Source: Diphasiastrum complanatum
Taxonomy: Eukaryota > Streptophyta > Lycopodiopsida > Lycopodiales > Lycopodiaceae
Direction of reading: 5' to 3'
Assembly: GCA_029204225.1 (NCBI GenBank)
Contig: CM055110.1
Coordinates: forward strand, 16,677,631-16,741,630
DNA length: 64,000 bases
How positions within the stretch are numbered: position 1 is the stretch's first letter; each line of letters starts with the position of its first letter. Below the pieces are notes generated by a model. It ran no database searches. It was not told where the DNA came from and saw nothing but the letters and a program-made list of their open reading frames with translations. The translations under genes were made by a program, and so were the position numbers. Of the stretch, positions 11,671-24,077 are shown piece after piece.

Positions 11671-11872
11671 GATGTAGAAGCGGAGGTACCTGGCACATAT
11701 CTTGCTGGCGCTCTTCATGGTTTTGTCGACCTTCTGGGAGATTTTCCTAGGACAATGCCTTTGCCTTTGTCTGCTCTGCTAGGTCTGGAACCATCTTGGT
11801 TTACAGGAACTGTAGCAGTGGCTGTCTCTCGAATCTTTTGTCTTCAGATTCATCACTCAAATGGGAGGCGAC

Positions 11873-12840
11873 TCAAAAATTTTCATTTTCGTGTTTGTCC
11901 TCTGCTCTCTCTGTCACTGGTGGCAGATCATAGTACTGTCTCTCTAGAACTTCATAGCTGATAGGAACGTCATTGGCCATTGTCCTACTCTCATCAAATC
12001 TGACATCTCTCACTGTTTTCACAGTGTTCGTGTCTGGCATGTAGACTCTGTAGTATGATGAGTTGTTGTCATAACTTACCAGAAATCCCTGCTCGGCTTT
12101 CTCATCAAGCTTCTTTTGAAGCTGATCAAGAATAGGTGCATAAGCTGCACAGCCAAAGATTCTGACGTGAGACAAGTTGGGCCTTCTACCCCACCATAAA
12201 TCGTGTGGTGTCGTGTGAGGTACACCAGACTTGTCTGTCCTATTTTGGATATATGCAGCTGTAGCTACTTCTTCAACCCACAATACCCTTGGAGCTTTCG
12301 AGTAGGCCATCATGCAACTGGTAGCTTCTATCAGAGTCCTATTCTTTCTTTCTGAAACACCATTTTGTTGCGGTGTGTAGGCCGTGGTCCTTCTGTAAAT
12401 GATTCCACGATCATTAAAAAAGTCAGTGAAGCGATTCGAGATGTATTTGCAACCTCAATCTGTCTTGATCTGCTTCACTTTGCTGCTTGTACACCTCTCA
12501 GCCCAGTTCACATATTCTGTGAATTTATCAAGTGTTTCAGATTTATTTTGAATAAAATACACTCTAGCAAATTTGCTATAATCATCAATGAAGGTTATAT
12601 AATATTTGGAGCCTCCTACTGAGATCACATTGAAAGGCCCACAAATGTCAGAATGCACTAACTTCAGAATCTTGGTCGTTCTGTAGTAGTCTTTGATGAG
12701 TGGAGTGCGCGACATCTTACCCTTCAAACATGCATCACAGGTGGTCGAACTGGTTGCATTTGAGATGCTGACCCCTGTTATCACTCCATGATGGCTTGCT
12801 TGGTAAAGTGCCATTGAGTTCATGTGGCAAAGTCTCCTGT
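11873..12840 (-). pseudogene. Element B integrase
   Basis: The core (12,823-12,455) shows CDACLKGKMSRTPL, LVHSDICGP (catalytic Asp) and YYITFIDDYSKFARVYF. The downstream frame (12,313-11,873) gives WVEEVATAAYIQNR and VRIFGCAAYAPI, the usual integrase C-terminal part, followed by the linker to RT. The middle portion, with the second Asp and the Glu, falls across a frameshift near 12,320-12,455. Confidence 0.8.
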
Positions 12841-12859
12841 GCCACAGAGTGTCGAGTCA

Positions 12860-13520
12860 TCATGAAACCTGATCTGTAGGTAGGGGTACCTTTAGATGAT
12901 ATAGATTTCCTTTCCTTCTGCCTTGAGCGATCAAAGTACTGGTACTGGCATCAACCATATTGCATGCTTCGTCGGTAAACGTCACATGTATCCCTGTATC
13001 TGCTATTCTTGCTACAGAAAGCAAGTCTTGTTGTAGTGTAGGCACAAACAGAACACCTTCGAGCCATCTGTCTCTGCCATTAGTATTGAGCCACAATGAA
13101 CCAATACCGTTCACTTGATGTTTAGATCCATCTCCAAGAACTATGAATCTTAAAGGATGTACACTTCTGAAATCAGACATTATTTGTCGTAATGTCACGA
13201 AGTGTGAGGTGGCTCCTGAATCTAGGATCATCTCATGTGTGTCAAATATTGATGCTGCACACACATCCTCACAGATGTAGGCGATCGAACAGTTTCTGTT
13301 CGATCTTTCTTCGCCCATTTTCGAGCTCTCAAGCTCCTCGACATAGGATGAACTGTTGTTCTTCTCATGTCTGTTCTGCGTTGATTTGTTTCTTGGATTC
13401 AGATGATAATCGATGGTTGTATGAGCCTTCTTGTGATAGTGGATACACTTAATCTTTGGATTGAGCCAGCATGTATCAACTGTGTACCCGTCTCTTCTGC
13501 ATCTCATGCAAGTCTTCTTT
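12860..13520 (-). pseudogene. Element B zinc knuckles and protease
   Basis: The first knuckle reads CMRCRRDGYTVDTC, with Tyr where His is expected. The second reads CIHYHKKAHTTIDY, with two Cys changed to Tyr. The protease follows with an intact MILDSGATSHFV (catalytic Asp at 13,222-13,220), then VLGDGSKHQVNGIGSL and VPTLQQDLLSVARIAD. The Cys-to-Tyr and His-to-Tyr changes are G-to-A or C-to-T on the coding strand. The frame runs on to LYHLKVPLP before a stop. Confidence 0.8.
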
Positions 13521-13539
13521 TTTCCACCTTGCTGCTTTG

Positions 13540-14157
13540 ACCTTCCTTTGCCCTTCCAATTGTCTTTGTTGGTCCTCTCTACTTGCTGATCACAATCTTG
13601 CCTTTGATTCGACTCCCTCTTAAACTTAAATTGTTTTTTGGATTCTTCTTTATTGTCGTAGAGGGCTTGGTCAGAACCATCCTTATGATCAAGGTGTTCT
13701 TTGGCCTCGACTTCCTCTCAAATCTCAACAATTGCCTTTTCGAAGTTCATTGTAGGATCTTTCGCGAGCAGGGTCCTCGTTGTCTAGAATGATCTGGGTA
13801 AGGCTCTCAACAGATAGGTGAGCTACTTCTTAGCTGACACTGTGTTCTGTATTCCAGAGTTATGTAGTGATAGAAATAGATCCTTCATCTTTCTTATGAA
13901 AGAAGTGAGGTCCTTCCCATCCCACTGTAGATTTGTCAACTGATCTTCCAACATCATGATTTGACTTTTTGATTTCATCTGAAATCTTGTGAGCAATGCA
14001 TCCCACATCTCCTTAGCTTTGGAGAGTGTTGCTAGGTCAAGTGTGAGACTATCTTTGATGGATGAAGACAACAAGGCTACTACCTTGTCATTTTTCTCTC
14101 TCCGCTCACGTAGTTCCTTGCCTAATGTCATAGGAATCTCCTCTATGCCATCCACCT
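13540..14157 (-). pseudogene. Element B gag
   Basis: The main frame (14,155-13,823) reads LRERREKNDKVVALLSSSIK, AKEMWDALLTRFQ, LEDQLTNLQWDGKDLTSFI and MKDLFLSLHNSG. This is the helical UBN2/copia Gag pattern. The rest of gag to the knuckles is frameshifted. Upstream (14,304-14,420) a 56-bp direct repeat lies in the leader between PBS and gag. Confidence 0.75.
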
Positions 14158-14303
14158 AGGGAAATAAACATTCTCCCTTGAGTATCAGTGATGTCTTAAC
14201 TTTTCAGACTAGAAAGTTAGATCCTGAAGAATCAAGAACTATGCAGATCTTGCTCTGCATGCTGCTGATTGAAGTCACTGCTTCTGAAGTTTGTTCTCTT
14301 GTT

Positions 14304-14418
14304 GATGGTTGGTCATCTGAATGCTTGGCCTCTTGTATTTGATAGCTTCTTGGCTATCAGATGGTTGGTCGTCTGAATGATTGGCCTCTTGGATCTGATA
14401 GCTTCTTGGCTATGTCAG
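14304..14418 (-). repeat. 56-bp tandem duplication in the leader of element B
   Basis: Two near-identical units begin at 14,304 and 14,360 (both starting GATGGTTGGTC and ending with GCTTCTTGGCTAT). They lie between PBS and gag. Confidence 0.7.
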
Positions 14419-14450
14419 ATTATGACAAGATAAGTAGGCTCTGATACCAC

Positions 14451-15357
14451 TGATGCGAATCGATCGAAGGAATTACGAAAGCGAAGCAAACGATGCAATG
14501 CAATTCGGATGGAGTTCAGATGTGATCGCTAGACACTGCTAGTTGAATCACTCCTACAGTCCTCTAGAATGTAGTCAGGCACTACTGATCTATGTTTATG
14601 AATTAATGTAGCATTCAACAAAAATTCAACCACTGTGCGGAATTAAATGAATGAGAGAATCAGACACACGAATAACAGCAAACACATTTGCATTCAAGAT
14701 CATACATCGTAAAGGGTGACATGTGCACAGTGGCTACAAGATCATCTATTGATTTTCTCTGATTCTTCAAGCACTGCATGCAAAATCACGCAGCGCGTTG
14801 GTGTGAGAGAAATACAGTGTTCTCACGATAGTGTCTCACTTACTAGCGGGCTTGTGGATCCTATGGATCCTGCTTACAGAACTCGTCTCGCATGCAGGCG
14901 AACTTCTTCTCTGTATTTTTTGTCTTGATTGCTTACTAGCATCAAACTACTTTTCTATATCTTTCTGAAGTACCATCCAGTAAGTATATAGTCGCTCTTT
15001 GTAGCTTCAAGATTAGAGTGATTAAGCATTTACAACTAATCAAAAAATTACAAGAGTGGCAAATTAGCCATGACCTTGAGTGTATCTGCTGACGTCATGC
15101 CATCAGATCAGATATCTGTTCTTCTGGATACTTGCATGATCTTATTGGTACCTTTTGGAGTTTGAGAGCAAAAAAGGTTTTGCGACGTTTTTCGTGTCAC
15201 GTCGTTTGACTTTGTCCTGCTGGATCGCAAAAAATTCTCATTCGCGAATCTTTCGTGTTCATGTCTTTTTGTCAGGGTGTTCATGAACCTTTCGTGTTCG
15301 CGAACACTTTCGTCAGGCAGAAGGGCTGAAAGCTAGCAGAGTTTTGTAAACAAAAAC
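14451..15357 (-). repeat. 5' LTR of copia element B (right end approximate)
   Basis: The LTR begins at TG (14,451), one base beyond the PBS. It contains palindromic TTCGCGAA and GTTCGCGAAC words and repeated CTTTCGTGTTC near 15,230-15,320. The right end is set where the sequence changes after an AAACA-rich tract; no partner LTR is available to confirm it. Confidence 0.5.
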
Positions 15358-16189
15358 ATTTTGTTAAAGTCCTTCTATTAACTTCTAACTTATCAAATAA
15401 CTATGAGACCATCGGGTTGGACTTACACACACAGGGTGCCAAATCCCTCTCACTTCTTAACTAGAGTTAGGGTTGGCTCAAGATACGCAAACCCTCCAAT
15501 AGTGTAAAAAGTAGATTCTACTTTTAGGGAGAGAGTTATAATAAATTAGAACTATTGTGCTATCATACCATGGGTCTGATCAGTGGATTAGGACCAGTTG
15601 GCCTTGCGACATGGCAAGTCAATGAGACATGCCTCCCATTAACGTGAACGTGGGCTATGGATGGGTTGCCAAAGAAGAAACAATATTTATAGTGTATTTT
15701 GGTTTTCAGAAATATAGTTATTATGTGAGTTTGGTGTGAGAGAGTGTATTGTGTTTCATGATTTGTGATCCTGTTTGAAGCAAATTTTAACTGTTACCTG
15801 GTCCAAAAGGTCCCAACTAGAAGAAGACTATGGAGGGTTTTCAGGCCCAATTCAACTAGTTTAAAAGCATAATCATGCAGAATATCCAGAAAGATTGGGC
15901 AACATTGCAACAAATCTAGCAACAAACCATCCCATAGCTCGAGCCTACCATCACAGTTTCTCCCTCACCAATGTATCAAGATCAACAAGGAGCAGATCAA
16001 GGGGATGTGCCAAATCAGAAGCCAATTGGTGAAGGGATGATTGACATAGGAGTCATGAACACAAAGCAAATAGAGGTAGAGCAAATAGAAACGTCTAAGG
16101 TCTCTTCCAACTAGACAGTATCATCCTCTCACTTCTTTGCACATTTCTAAATACTAGAGCAGAAAATCTGAGAATATGTTAAGAATTTG
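15358..16189. other. Unassigned, possibly retroelement leader
   Basis: No domain is recognised. Around 15,830-16,140 the plus strand has a loosely gag-like, Gln-rich frame with several stops, but nothing specific enough to name. Confidence 0.35.
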
Positions 16190-16712
16190 GGATCAATCAA
16201 GATCCAAATCCATAACCTGATCTTTGGTTAGAAATAGATCAACTCTACCAATGTTGCCAATGTGAAAAAATCAACATCTACTTAATGAAAGAGATGCAAA
16301 CTCTTTAAGAACCTGATCAAACGTCAAACATAAAATATGATGAAATTGTTGTCCATACAAAAATAGTAAACTATTGTATTTCACACATGTGGATCCAAAA
16401 ATAGCATAAAATAAACATTCATGAACAAGTCCTTTCCCAATGCTTTGGTGAAGATATCAACTACACATTCCCTTGAGGGCACATGTTGAAGCTCCACCTC
16501 CTTTGCCATGACTTGATCTCTCACAAAGTGATATGCCACTTCAATATGCTTGCTCCTAGCATGAAAGATAGGATTGGTTGCCAAATTTTGGGCTGATAGG
16601 TTGTCACAAAAGATAATTGGGCTCTATGAAAAATCCCACAAGTGAGGATCCTTGATCATCCTCTTGATCCATACCATCTCCTTTGTGCAATGTGTAAGTG
16701 CTTTGTGTAAAG
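16190..16712 (-). pseudogene. Family-C copia fragment: RNase H end joined to LTR
   Basis: Minus-strand text from 16,712: ALTHCTKEMVWIKRM, then NPIFHARSKHIEV, YHFVRDQVMAKEVELQHV and ALGKDLFM. These are nearly the same as the C-terminus of element C. At about 16,410 it jumps into mid-LTR sequence (GGATCCACATGTG, matching the LTR of C near 36,470). The tract continues to about 16,190 as the LTR 3' half. The LTR 5' half is missing, so the junction is a deletion. Confidence 0.75.
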
Positions 16713-17599
16713 ACCCTAAAGGATTTCCCCTAAGATGAGGATAGGAGAACACAATAAGAGAGACAATGGAGCCAAACCGCCCAACCAATCCTAGATCAAA
16801 ACTGGATCTAGCCCCCAAGCCATGCCATGTGAAGCAAGAGGAGAAGAGAGAAATTGGTGACCTAAGCCTAATCTGTTGACGGGAGAATCCCTAACTCATT
16901 ATATAGAGAGTAGAGTCTTGTGCATGAAACCATGCAACCCCCATGCAGGTCAACTATACATAGATCACATCTCTTCATGCAGTCCTCTTGCCTATATCTG
17001 TCACACATACATGCAATACTCCATATGTCTCAATTAGAGTGTCTAGGTCCTCTCAAGGTAATTAGTCACAAATGCCAGAAATGGTGAACTCTTGCAACTT
17101 TGTCACATCACGAACAAGACACGAAGGTCGAACAATTCGTGATAGTCAACATGACTTTGACTTGAAGCGCAAACGAGAACAGTTTGCGACAGTCAATGTG
17201 TCTTTGACTCGAAGCACGAACAATTCGCTTATCAATCGCGAATCGCAAACACACCTCCAGGACCGCAAAGCAGAAAAAGAGACGCGAAACAAAAACTAAG
17301 AAAAGAATGTGGATGATTGGCTGATGATAGGAAATTCCTTGATGTTGATCAAAGACACCAAGAGTCAGATTTTTGAAAACTACGAAATCACAGATATTGG
17401 AGAAGCAACAAAATGCCTAGGGCTGGAGATCAGAAGAGATTGAACAAATGGCGAAATGCACTTGAGTTAGTCAAAATACGCTAGAAAAGTACTGAAGCAG
17501 TACCACATGATGGACTATGAAGAGAAAGCCACACCAATGATAGTTGGAGCCAAGCTCACGAAACAGGATTGACCAAAAATAGAAGAGGAAGAACAGAAG

Positions 17600-18305
17600 A
17601 TGGCAAGTATATCCTACCAGAACTTAATCGGCAGTCTGATGTACTTAACAATTTGTACCAGACCCGATCTAGCCTTCTCTGTTTACGCATTGAGCCAATT
17701 TTGTTCCAATCTTGGTCTAGCACATTGGAAAATGGCCAAACGAATCCTGCAGTATCTAAGAGGTACCCGGAATGTTGGATTAACCTACAGAGCTAGAAAC
17801 GAAGAGAAAGGATTCGAGCTACATCACTACAGTGATGCAAGCTGGGCAATCTGCAAAGATGACAACAAGTCCATTATTGGAGGATGTACGATAGCGTGCA
17901 GAGCTGCAATCAGCTGGATATGCAAAAAGCAAATCTTGGTAGCTCAATCCTCTTGCGAAGCTGAGTATGTCACAGCCTCGAAAGTGGCGAATGAGGTAGT
18001 GTGGCTACAAATGATGTTGGAGGCAATCGGGATACCACTAGAGGGGCCAAGCACGATGATGATGGACTCTCAGAGTGCTATGTATCTATCCTAGGATCCT
18101 GTCTTCCATTCAAAGATGAAGCACATTCCTCTGAAGTACCATCATATTCGAGATTTGATCTCGAAAGGGGAGCTCCAGGTCCAGTACATAAAATCAAAAA
18201 ATATGATTGCAGATCTCCTCACAAAACCGCTCGACAAGCCACTCTTTACCAAGCAAAGAGAGGCAATTGGATTAAATGAACAAAGCTGCAAGGTTCAAGA
18301 GGGAG
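17600..18305 (+). pseudogene. Family-A RNase H fragment
   Basis: The translation matches element A closely: LIGSLMYLTICTRPDLAF, HWKMAKRILQYLRGT, HHYSDASWAICKDDN, SSCEAEYVTASKV and MDSQSAMYLS, then a stop at about 18,092. The text continues in frame as KHIPLKYHHIRDLI and ADLLTKPLDK. The TGA that breaks element A after DNKSIT is absent here (DNKSIIGG), so that stop arose separately in element A. Confidence 0.85.
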
Positions 18306-18995
18306 TGTTAGAAATGGTGAACTCTTGTAACATTGTCGCAGCACAAACAAGACACGAAGGTCAAACAATTCGCGACAGTCAACATGACTTTGACTCAAAG
18401 CATGAACGAGAACAATTCGCGATAGTCAACGTGTCTTTGACTGAAAGCATGAATGATTCGCGAATCAATCGCGAATCACAAACACACCTCCAGGACCGCA
18501 AAACCGAAAAAGGGACGTGAAACGAAAACTACGAAAAGAACGAAAGCAAACGGGAGATTACAAAAAAGGCAAAGGAAAATCTTTCGCGCTACCAGTTGGC
18601 AGCTCAATGGGCTTCATGCCCAGCTGAAATGAGTAGCAATGACACAGACTAACTAACTAGTTGATTAGCGTTAACTAGCGATGTGATTCTATGTTTAGTT
18701 ATCTTGTAAACTCCACATAGCATGAAAGTCTACCAACGAGCAGAACACAGCGAAAGAGTAGAATGTCATTCTGCCAATGAGCGTGACACTGACGAATTCA
18801 CTCTAAACTAAAACTGATAATTCAGTCACTCTATTTTCGTGCATCTTGTCTTGTCTTGTATATCATGATTGCTAGAATAGAATATGTTCTGTGATGCGTA
18901 GTCGAGTGTCTGGGATCCTGTAAGAGCTTCCGCACAAAAGAAAATTAAAAGATAGAAAATTGTTCACGATAAAGAAGATGGAGTGAGGATGAACA
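18306..18995 (+). repeat. LTR of family A with doubled 48-bp motif
   Basis: The LTR starts TGTTAGAAATGGTGAAC and ends near GAACA. At 18,363-18,460 a unit of about 48 bp beginning AACAATTCGCGA is present twice in tandem. Relative to element A's LTR there is also a deletion of roughly 100 bp near 18,720. Confidence 0.75.
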
Positions 18996-19156
18996 CAAAT
19001 CAGTCCCACGCACATGCTCCCGCGACAGCAAACTGGCCTTGACATGGAATTAAATCATGGCGTGATCAACAATCTCGAATACTGGAGGGCCGGTCTACCA
19101 TATTAGGACTATTCCATGTCCTTAACTAAATATGGCCATGACATTCTTCCCTCCTT

Positions 19157-22100
19157 AAATTGCTTCTATCCTTAGAAGCTCCTTAAAACAGGAAAGAATT
19201 GTAGGGACAATTTCTTTAACTTTCAATAATAACCAAGAAATCATTATTCTTTTAGTCTGACTTTCATATCAAACAAGTACTCATAGATAAACCAATTTCG
19301 AATTGTTATTCTCTATTCTGGAGTACAACTCAAGTTTGAAAAGTAAACTAAGCGATAAATTCCTCAACTAAGCTACACTCAACACAAGTTAGTAACATTA
19401 CCTTCATGTAAAATACTTACATGAACCAACTGAGTGAAATATTACCTAACTTAGGAGATTAAAGTTAAAGAAATAATAATAATTACAGTCTAAAATTATC
19501 CACAAACTCTGGCAGACAATTCAAAAAACTTCCAAGTACAACTATCCTTAGAATCCAATTTTAAGATATGATAATTCATTCACCTAGAATCTCTAGGAGA
19601 ATCATTAAGATATAGAATGATTAAAACTCAACATTGAGTATCCTAAATACTCGTTTGAGTTAAATGCTCTTGTATCTAGCACCAAATGCAAGAAAAAATA
19701 ACAATCAATAATCTTAATAGGCTTTCTATCTCCTATAATACTGGAGATCCAATTAAATGAAGAACTGTACTCAAGCATCCGCAGACCATAAACTGTAGTA
19801 GAATAACATCCACTAGATAAATTAAATTCTCCACAAATAAAATACTTATCTTGTGAGAATGTTTGTGAGATCCATAGGTTCTCGCTTAAAATATTGGAGT
19901 AGAGAGAATTCAAAACACTGATTCGAATTCTTACTTAGTTAATAGATCAAGAATTAATAATCACACTTAAGACTTATCACAATTCCGTATAGTCCTCTGA
20001 CAACAATTAAGTATCTATTTATGATTCATCATATATATTTAGATTCGTATGATTCATCAATCATAATTTTCTGGAATCCAAAACCATAATCATTTATAGG
20101 ATACTGGAGTATATGTCCAACATAACTCATGAAAACTAAGAATCATTCCAAAATCTTTCCACTAAGAAAATATTGGATTTAGGAATATTCTTCAATCAAG
20201 ATTCTTTAACTGAAATACAGATATTCAAGTTCTACAAACCACTGGTAATTAAAGACAGAAAGCATACCAAAATGACAATCATCTTCAACTACAAAAACTT
20301 TAGATTACAATCTAGAATCAAATCTAGATACCCAAAGCCCTGATGAATATCAATTCAGTTATTATTCTTAAATTCATTACGATTCGTTATCCAATTCAGC
20401 TCTCTGGGATGCAATTACTAATAAGCTGAGTCTATTCCTTAACTAAGGAATACTTAAATCCAAGAATACTGTATATCTAATGCACATAATTTTAACTGAT
20501 AAACCTAAATGATTTACTAATCATGCGTCTTACAACCAATATAATAAAAAACCATCAGTTCTTGGTGAATCCAAATCACACTGATCGTTTTACCAATTAA
20601 CTTCAATCTAGAGTAATCAACTACTCAAGTTAATTGCCAATGATTCAAAAATCTCAAATGTCTGGGTGCAGCTTTTAGTTATACATGTATAACACCACAT
20701 TCAGATCCTTACCCAAATCATTTATAAGTTAATCCATAAATCTTCTATACAAAGACTTGTTAACTCTGCAAGTATCTATCAAAACAATACTTGATCATAT
20801 GCTTATGTTCACCGACTAGGTTAAGTGCACCAAATAACCCTAGTAACCAGGAATACACAGTAGATTCATACAAGATTAATTGTGCACATATGTGAATAAT
20901 ATCACTATGACCCAGTACATAAACACATTTTTATCTGGCAGATTCCCCAGAATCCACATATGTTACTCACATATCTCACTGAGATCTTGTAACTCAGCTA
21001 CAAAATAATTTCTATTTCTCATGAGTAAATAACATATTCAGAAAATCTTTGAGACGAATAAAATTTACTCTCAACAGTTTTCCAATCCAACTTACCTCTA
21101 ATTACATAATTTCTTCCACTCAATCAACCCCTCTCTGTCCTAGTACTAAGCAAAAATTAGATTGATCCAATACAGAACCATCTTAGACTTAAATTTTGAT
21201 TAAACTTACTTTTATTCCAATCAAAATGGAATTAGTAACCTTTGACATTTTAATATACTACTTATAGATAATGATTTGAATTTCAAAGATGATCTAGTTC
21301 TAGATTGTTCACACAATCCCTAGAGAATTTCTCTTATTCAAAAAGTTCCAATTAGGTACCTTACTCTGAATCTATCCGAAATTACTTTCAGACTAAATCT
21401 CATTTCTATACCACATTTGGTTCTCTTCCGAAAACTATGCAACCCACAGATTTTTAAAGAATTTTATCTCATTACTTCACCTCTCCTTTTAAAGAAATTA
21501 TCAATTTCAATAAAAGTTAACTAGAAAGATGACCTATGAAAATATCCAAATCCAAGAAAAATCAGTAATAAGTGCTTCCATTAAAGGATTTACTCTATTA
21601 CCAGCAGGACTTTTCCTTCAAATATTTTCAACCCGAGTGATAGAAACTATTATTCCATCGAAACCCACTTATGCACAAAGAAATATTCTAGATTTAAGAA
21701 ATTGAAACACTTTGACCTTTGAGTTTATTTGAATTCCAAGTCTATTCACAACAAGTAGTAGTTTATGTGATATAACAGTCTTTCAAAAGAATAACTTCAT
21801 GCTTGAAAGAATCATATAACCCAGTCTGATGTCTTATATTCGAGAAATTACTAAGAAGTAAAGGATTAATTAAGAAAGCGAGAAATAGATTTGAGGGCCT
21901 CTGATTTTGTAAATAATGAGAAACCACATTGGGAGCTAGATTAAATCTCAAAAATTTCCAAAATACTCCACAGTTGATCAAACGGTTTTATTTTTTCCAT
22001 ATCGTCACTAGGTACTGAAACACACCATTGATCATTAGATCTTTACAGTCCTAGAATTCCCTTTCCAAAAAAATTGTTGTCCCATATCATCAGCTCTTTC

Positions 22101-23640
22101 TTCCAGAAAACCCTTAACCACCTTATCTGATATTCTAGAGATCCATTGATCATCTAGCTATCCTATAATCCATATAGGAATATTATCTCTTGTTCCCAAA
22201 TACTGGAGAATTCCTTTTTATGTGAATGACTAGCATGCCTATCAGATGGATACCAACGAATCCACATCTGATCCTGTGACTTAAACAGAAGAATTAACAT
22301 GGTTCCACATTACATTATGATCCTTTCTGGTTAATGATAAGCTTCAAATCCCTTGGATCCAAGAGCTTCTATCAAATTAACAAATTCAATGGAATCCATG
22401 TATCAGATTCTACTTCTAATATCACAACTGACATCCAAAACTGTGGATAACTCAATAGTCACAAAGATATCACTTATGAATTCAACTAAATGAATTCCAT
22501 CCAAGAAATTAACAACCTGGTATTAAGCAATTTTTTATTGGGATTTACCTAAAATCCTAACTGCAAAATACATTTCCCGATAACACTTACTACCTCTGAT
22601 GTCCACTCTTCTCCCCTCCTCAGAATTTTCAGTTCCTTGAAAATCTTTCATCTAAGGTATCAAGAAGACGTAACGACATTAGTAAATGCTTAAAATTAAT
22701 TATTGTAGGAAAAAATATGAGACAATTTCATTTCTATCCTATACCTGGGCTGAATAACTGATGTACAAAAAATCATCTATTAGTATGGAAAAAACACTAC
22801 TAGTCTGATCTTTTGAATATAATTCACCATAGGATTTAACTAGATATGAAATCAGTTTTTTTTTTTAATTCCTATTATTACGATTTTTCCAATAAAATTG
22901 GACTGTTTTTTTTTTTTCATTGACTGGTTCGACATTACTCCATCAATATTGACCTAAACTATTCAAACTTTGAATATGAAATTACATGAATGGAAACCCT
23001 AGCAATAGGATTTCGGTAATTATCCAATCAGATTTTACTGTTTGGATAAAGTGTATCATAACCACTCATTATATCTGGTTATTTCATATTATTTGATGGT
23101 TTTTAATTCAAATTACGCGTATCATGCACAAACGTTCACTTCACCCATTTCCAACGATTAATATCGATTAGCAATATATCGGACAAGTAACAGATTTCAA
23201 ATTTTAACCAAGTTCGAAATTCAACGGAAAAGGAAAAAATTCAATTTTAATCACCAACAAACACAGTTCCAGAAAAATTAAATTTTCTTTGACCGAGTAC
23301 CGTCACTGGAAAGGTAACTCATGAGGAACGAATATCTTGCTCTCAATCCTAAATCTATGAACCGAATTCATAGATGGCTTGTTAGGATAGCAAATTTTAC
23401 ATTGTTACTTCCAATGGTTATGGCTTAGAGAATCAATAATTCATTCTCCTTCATCAATCCAGTCAAATTCACTAAAATCGTCTTCCTGAATCGATATAGG
23501 ATTTCTTTATGGTAATCCATGGTTACACTTAACTGTTTCCCATGCCTTTACTGGAAAAGTAGCCGACGAATGAGAAACCCATTACCAAACATAGACTCTC
23601 TTCATATGCAAAAAAACACTTCAAATCATTGATAACGAAA
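19157..23640. other. 4.5 kb AT-rich tract, no gene recognised
   Basis: The plus strand is poor in G relative to C and very rich in A and T. Open frames are few, short and domain-free. Position next to a minus-strand polypurine tract and LTR suggests it could be the fully decayed inside of a Ty3 element, but no integrase, RT or Gag motif could be read in the frames examined. Confidence 0.4.
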
Positions 23641-23722
23641 ATGAAACTCCCAAATACAAAAATCCATAACCCATATCCTTATGGCGTGCAACCACCCCCA
23701 CACCCCCTCCCCGCTTTCACAA

Positions 23723-23731
23723 AAACCCTAA
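23723..23731 (+). promoter_or_regulatory. Telo-box-like AAACCCTAA
   Basis: AAACCCTAA is a motif common near transcription starts of plant ribosomal and translation-related genes. It lies 53 bp before a long GA tract. No gene of that kind could be assigned downstream, so it may be fortuitous. Confidence 0.25.
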
Positions 23732-23780
23732 AAGTAGGCACCATGCTTGCTAATGCTTCCCACGGTGTCCCCTCATCGAG

Positions 23781-23891
<111 letters not shown>

Positions 23892-24077
23892 CAGAGTTTC
23901 GGGAAGAGCAGGATCTCAAGAGGCAGGGTCGCGTTCACCCAATATGTTAGAGGAAATAGGGCCGGCACCCTCTTCACCTCTCCATCCTCCTTCTGCACCA
24001 ACGACTTCCATCACAGTTGTGCTTGGCCTTGGTTCAGCTGCACAATAGTCTCCCAACCAGATTGTCTCCTCCATCGC

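Larger units (their letters stand above)
10142..14449 (-). mobile_element. Ty1/copia element B, decayed internal region
   Basis: On the minus strand, from 14,449 down: PBS (GCTCTGATACCA on plus at 14,438-14,449), Gag, knuckles, protease, integrase, RT, RNase H. A 5' LTR lies to the right. The left end near 10,142 stops in the RNase H C-terminus without a recognisable 3' LTR, so the 3' end is truncated. Frameshifts and stops separate the domains, but several active sites survive (protease DSGATSH, RT YVDD). Gag and LTR resemble element A in the double zinc knuckle and TTCGCGA-rich LTRs, so A and B are probably related families. Confidence 0.85.
17073..18995 (+). mobile_element. Copia family A, internally deleted copy
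   Basis: The structure is LTR 5' fragment (17,073-17,308), RT-end/RNase H fragment (17,309-18,305) and full LTR (18,306-about 18,995), all in the same orientation. A deletion joins mid-LTR directly to the RT active-site region, removing the rest of the LTR, gag, protease, integrase and most of RT. The short word CACAAA abuts both outer ends (17,067-17,072 and 18,994-18,999), consistent with a target-site duplication of 4-5 bp. The host sequence is a gypsy-type LTR. Confidence 0.8.
16874..19143 (-). repeat. Ty3/gypsy-type 3' LTR, split by a copia remnant
   Basis: On the minus strand a purine tract (plus 19,144-19,156, TTCTTCCCTCCTT) is followed by TGTCATGG, the LTR start at 19,143. The other end is probably TGTTGACGGG at 16,874. 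Removing the copia insertion at 17,073-18,995 leaves an LTR of about 350 bp. A related sequence without the insertion is at about 29,640-29,912. The internal domain of this element would lie to the right, where no coding remains. Confidence 0.5.

Noticed and set aside
19157-23640. Full gypsy polyprotein on the minus strand
   Set aside because: The polypurine tract and LTR at 19.14 kb predict one, but no integrase, RT or protease motif could be read, so no call was made.
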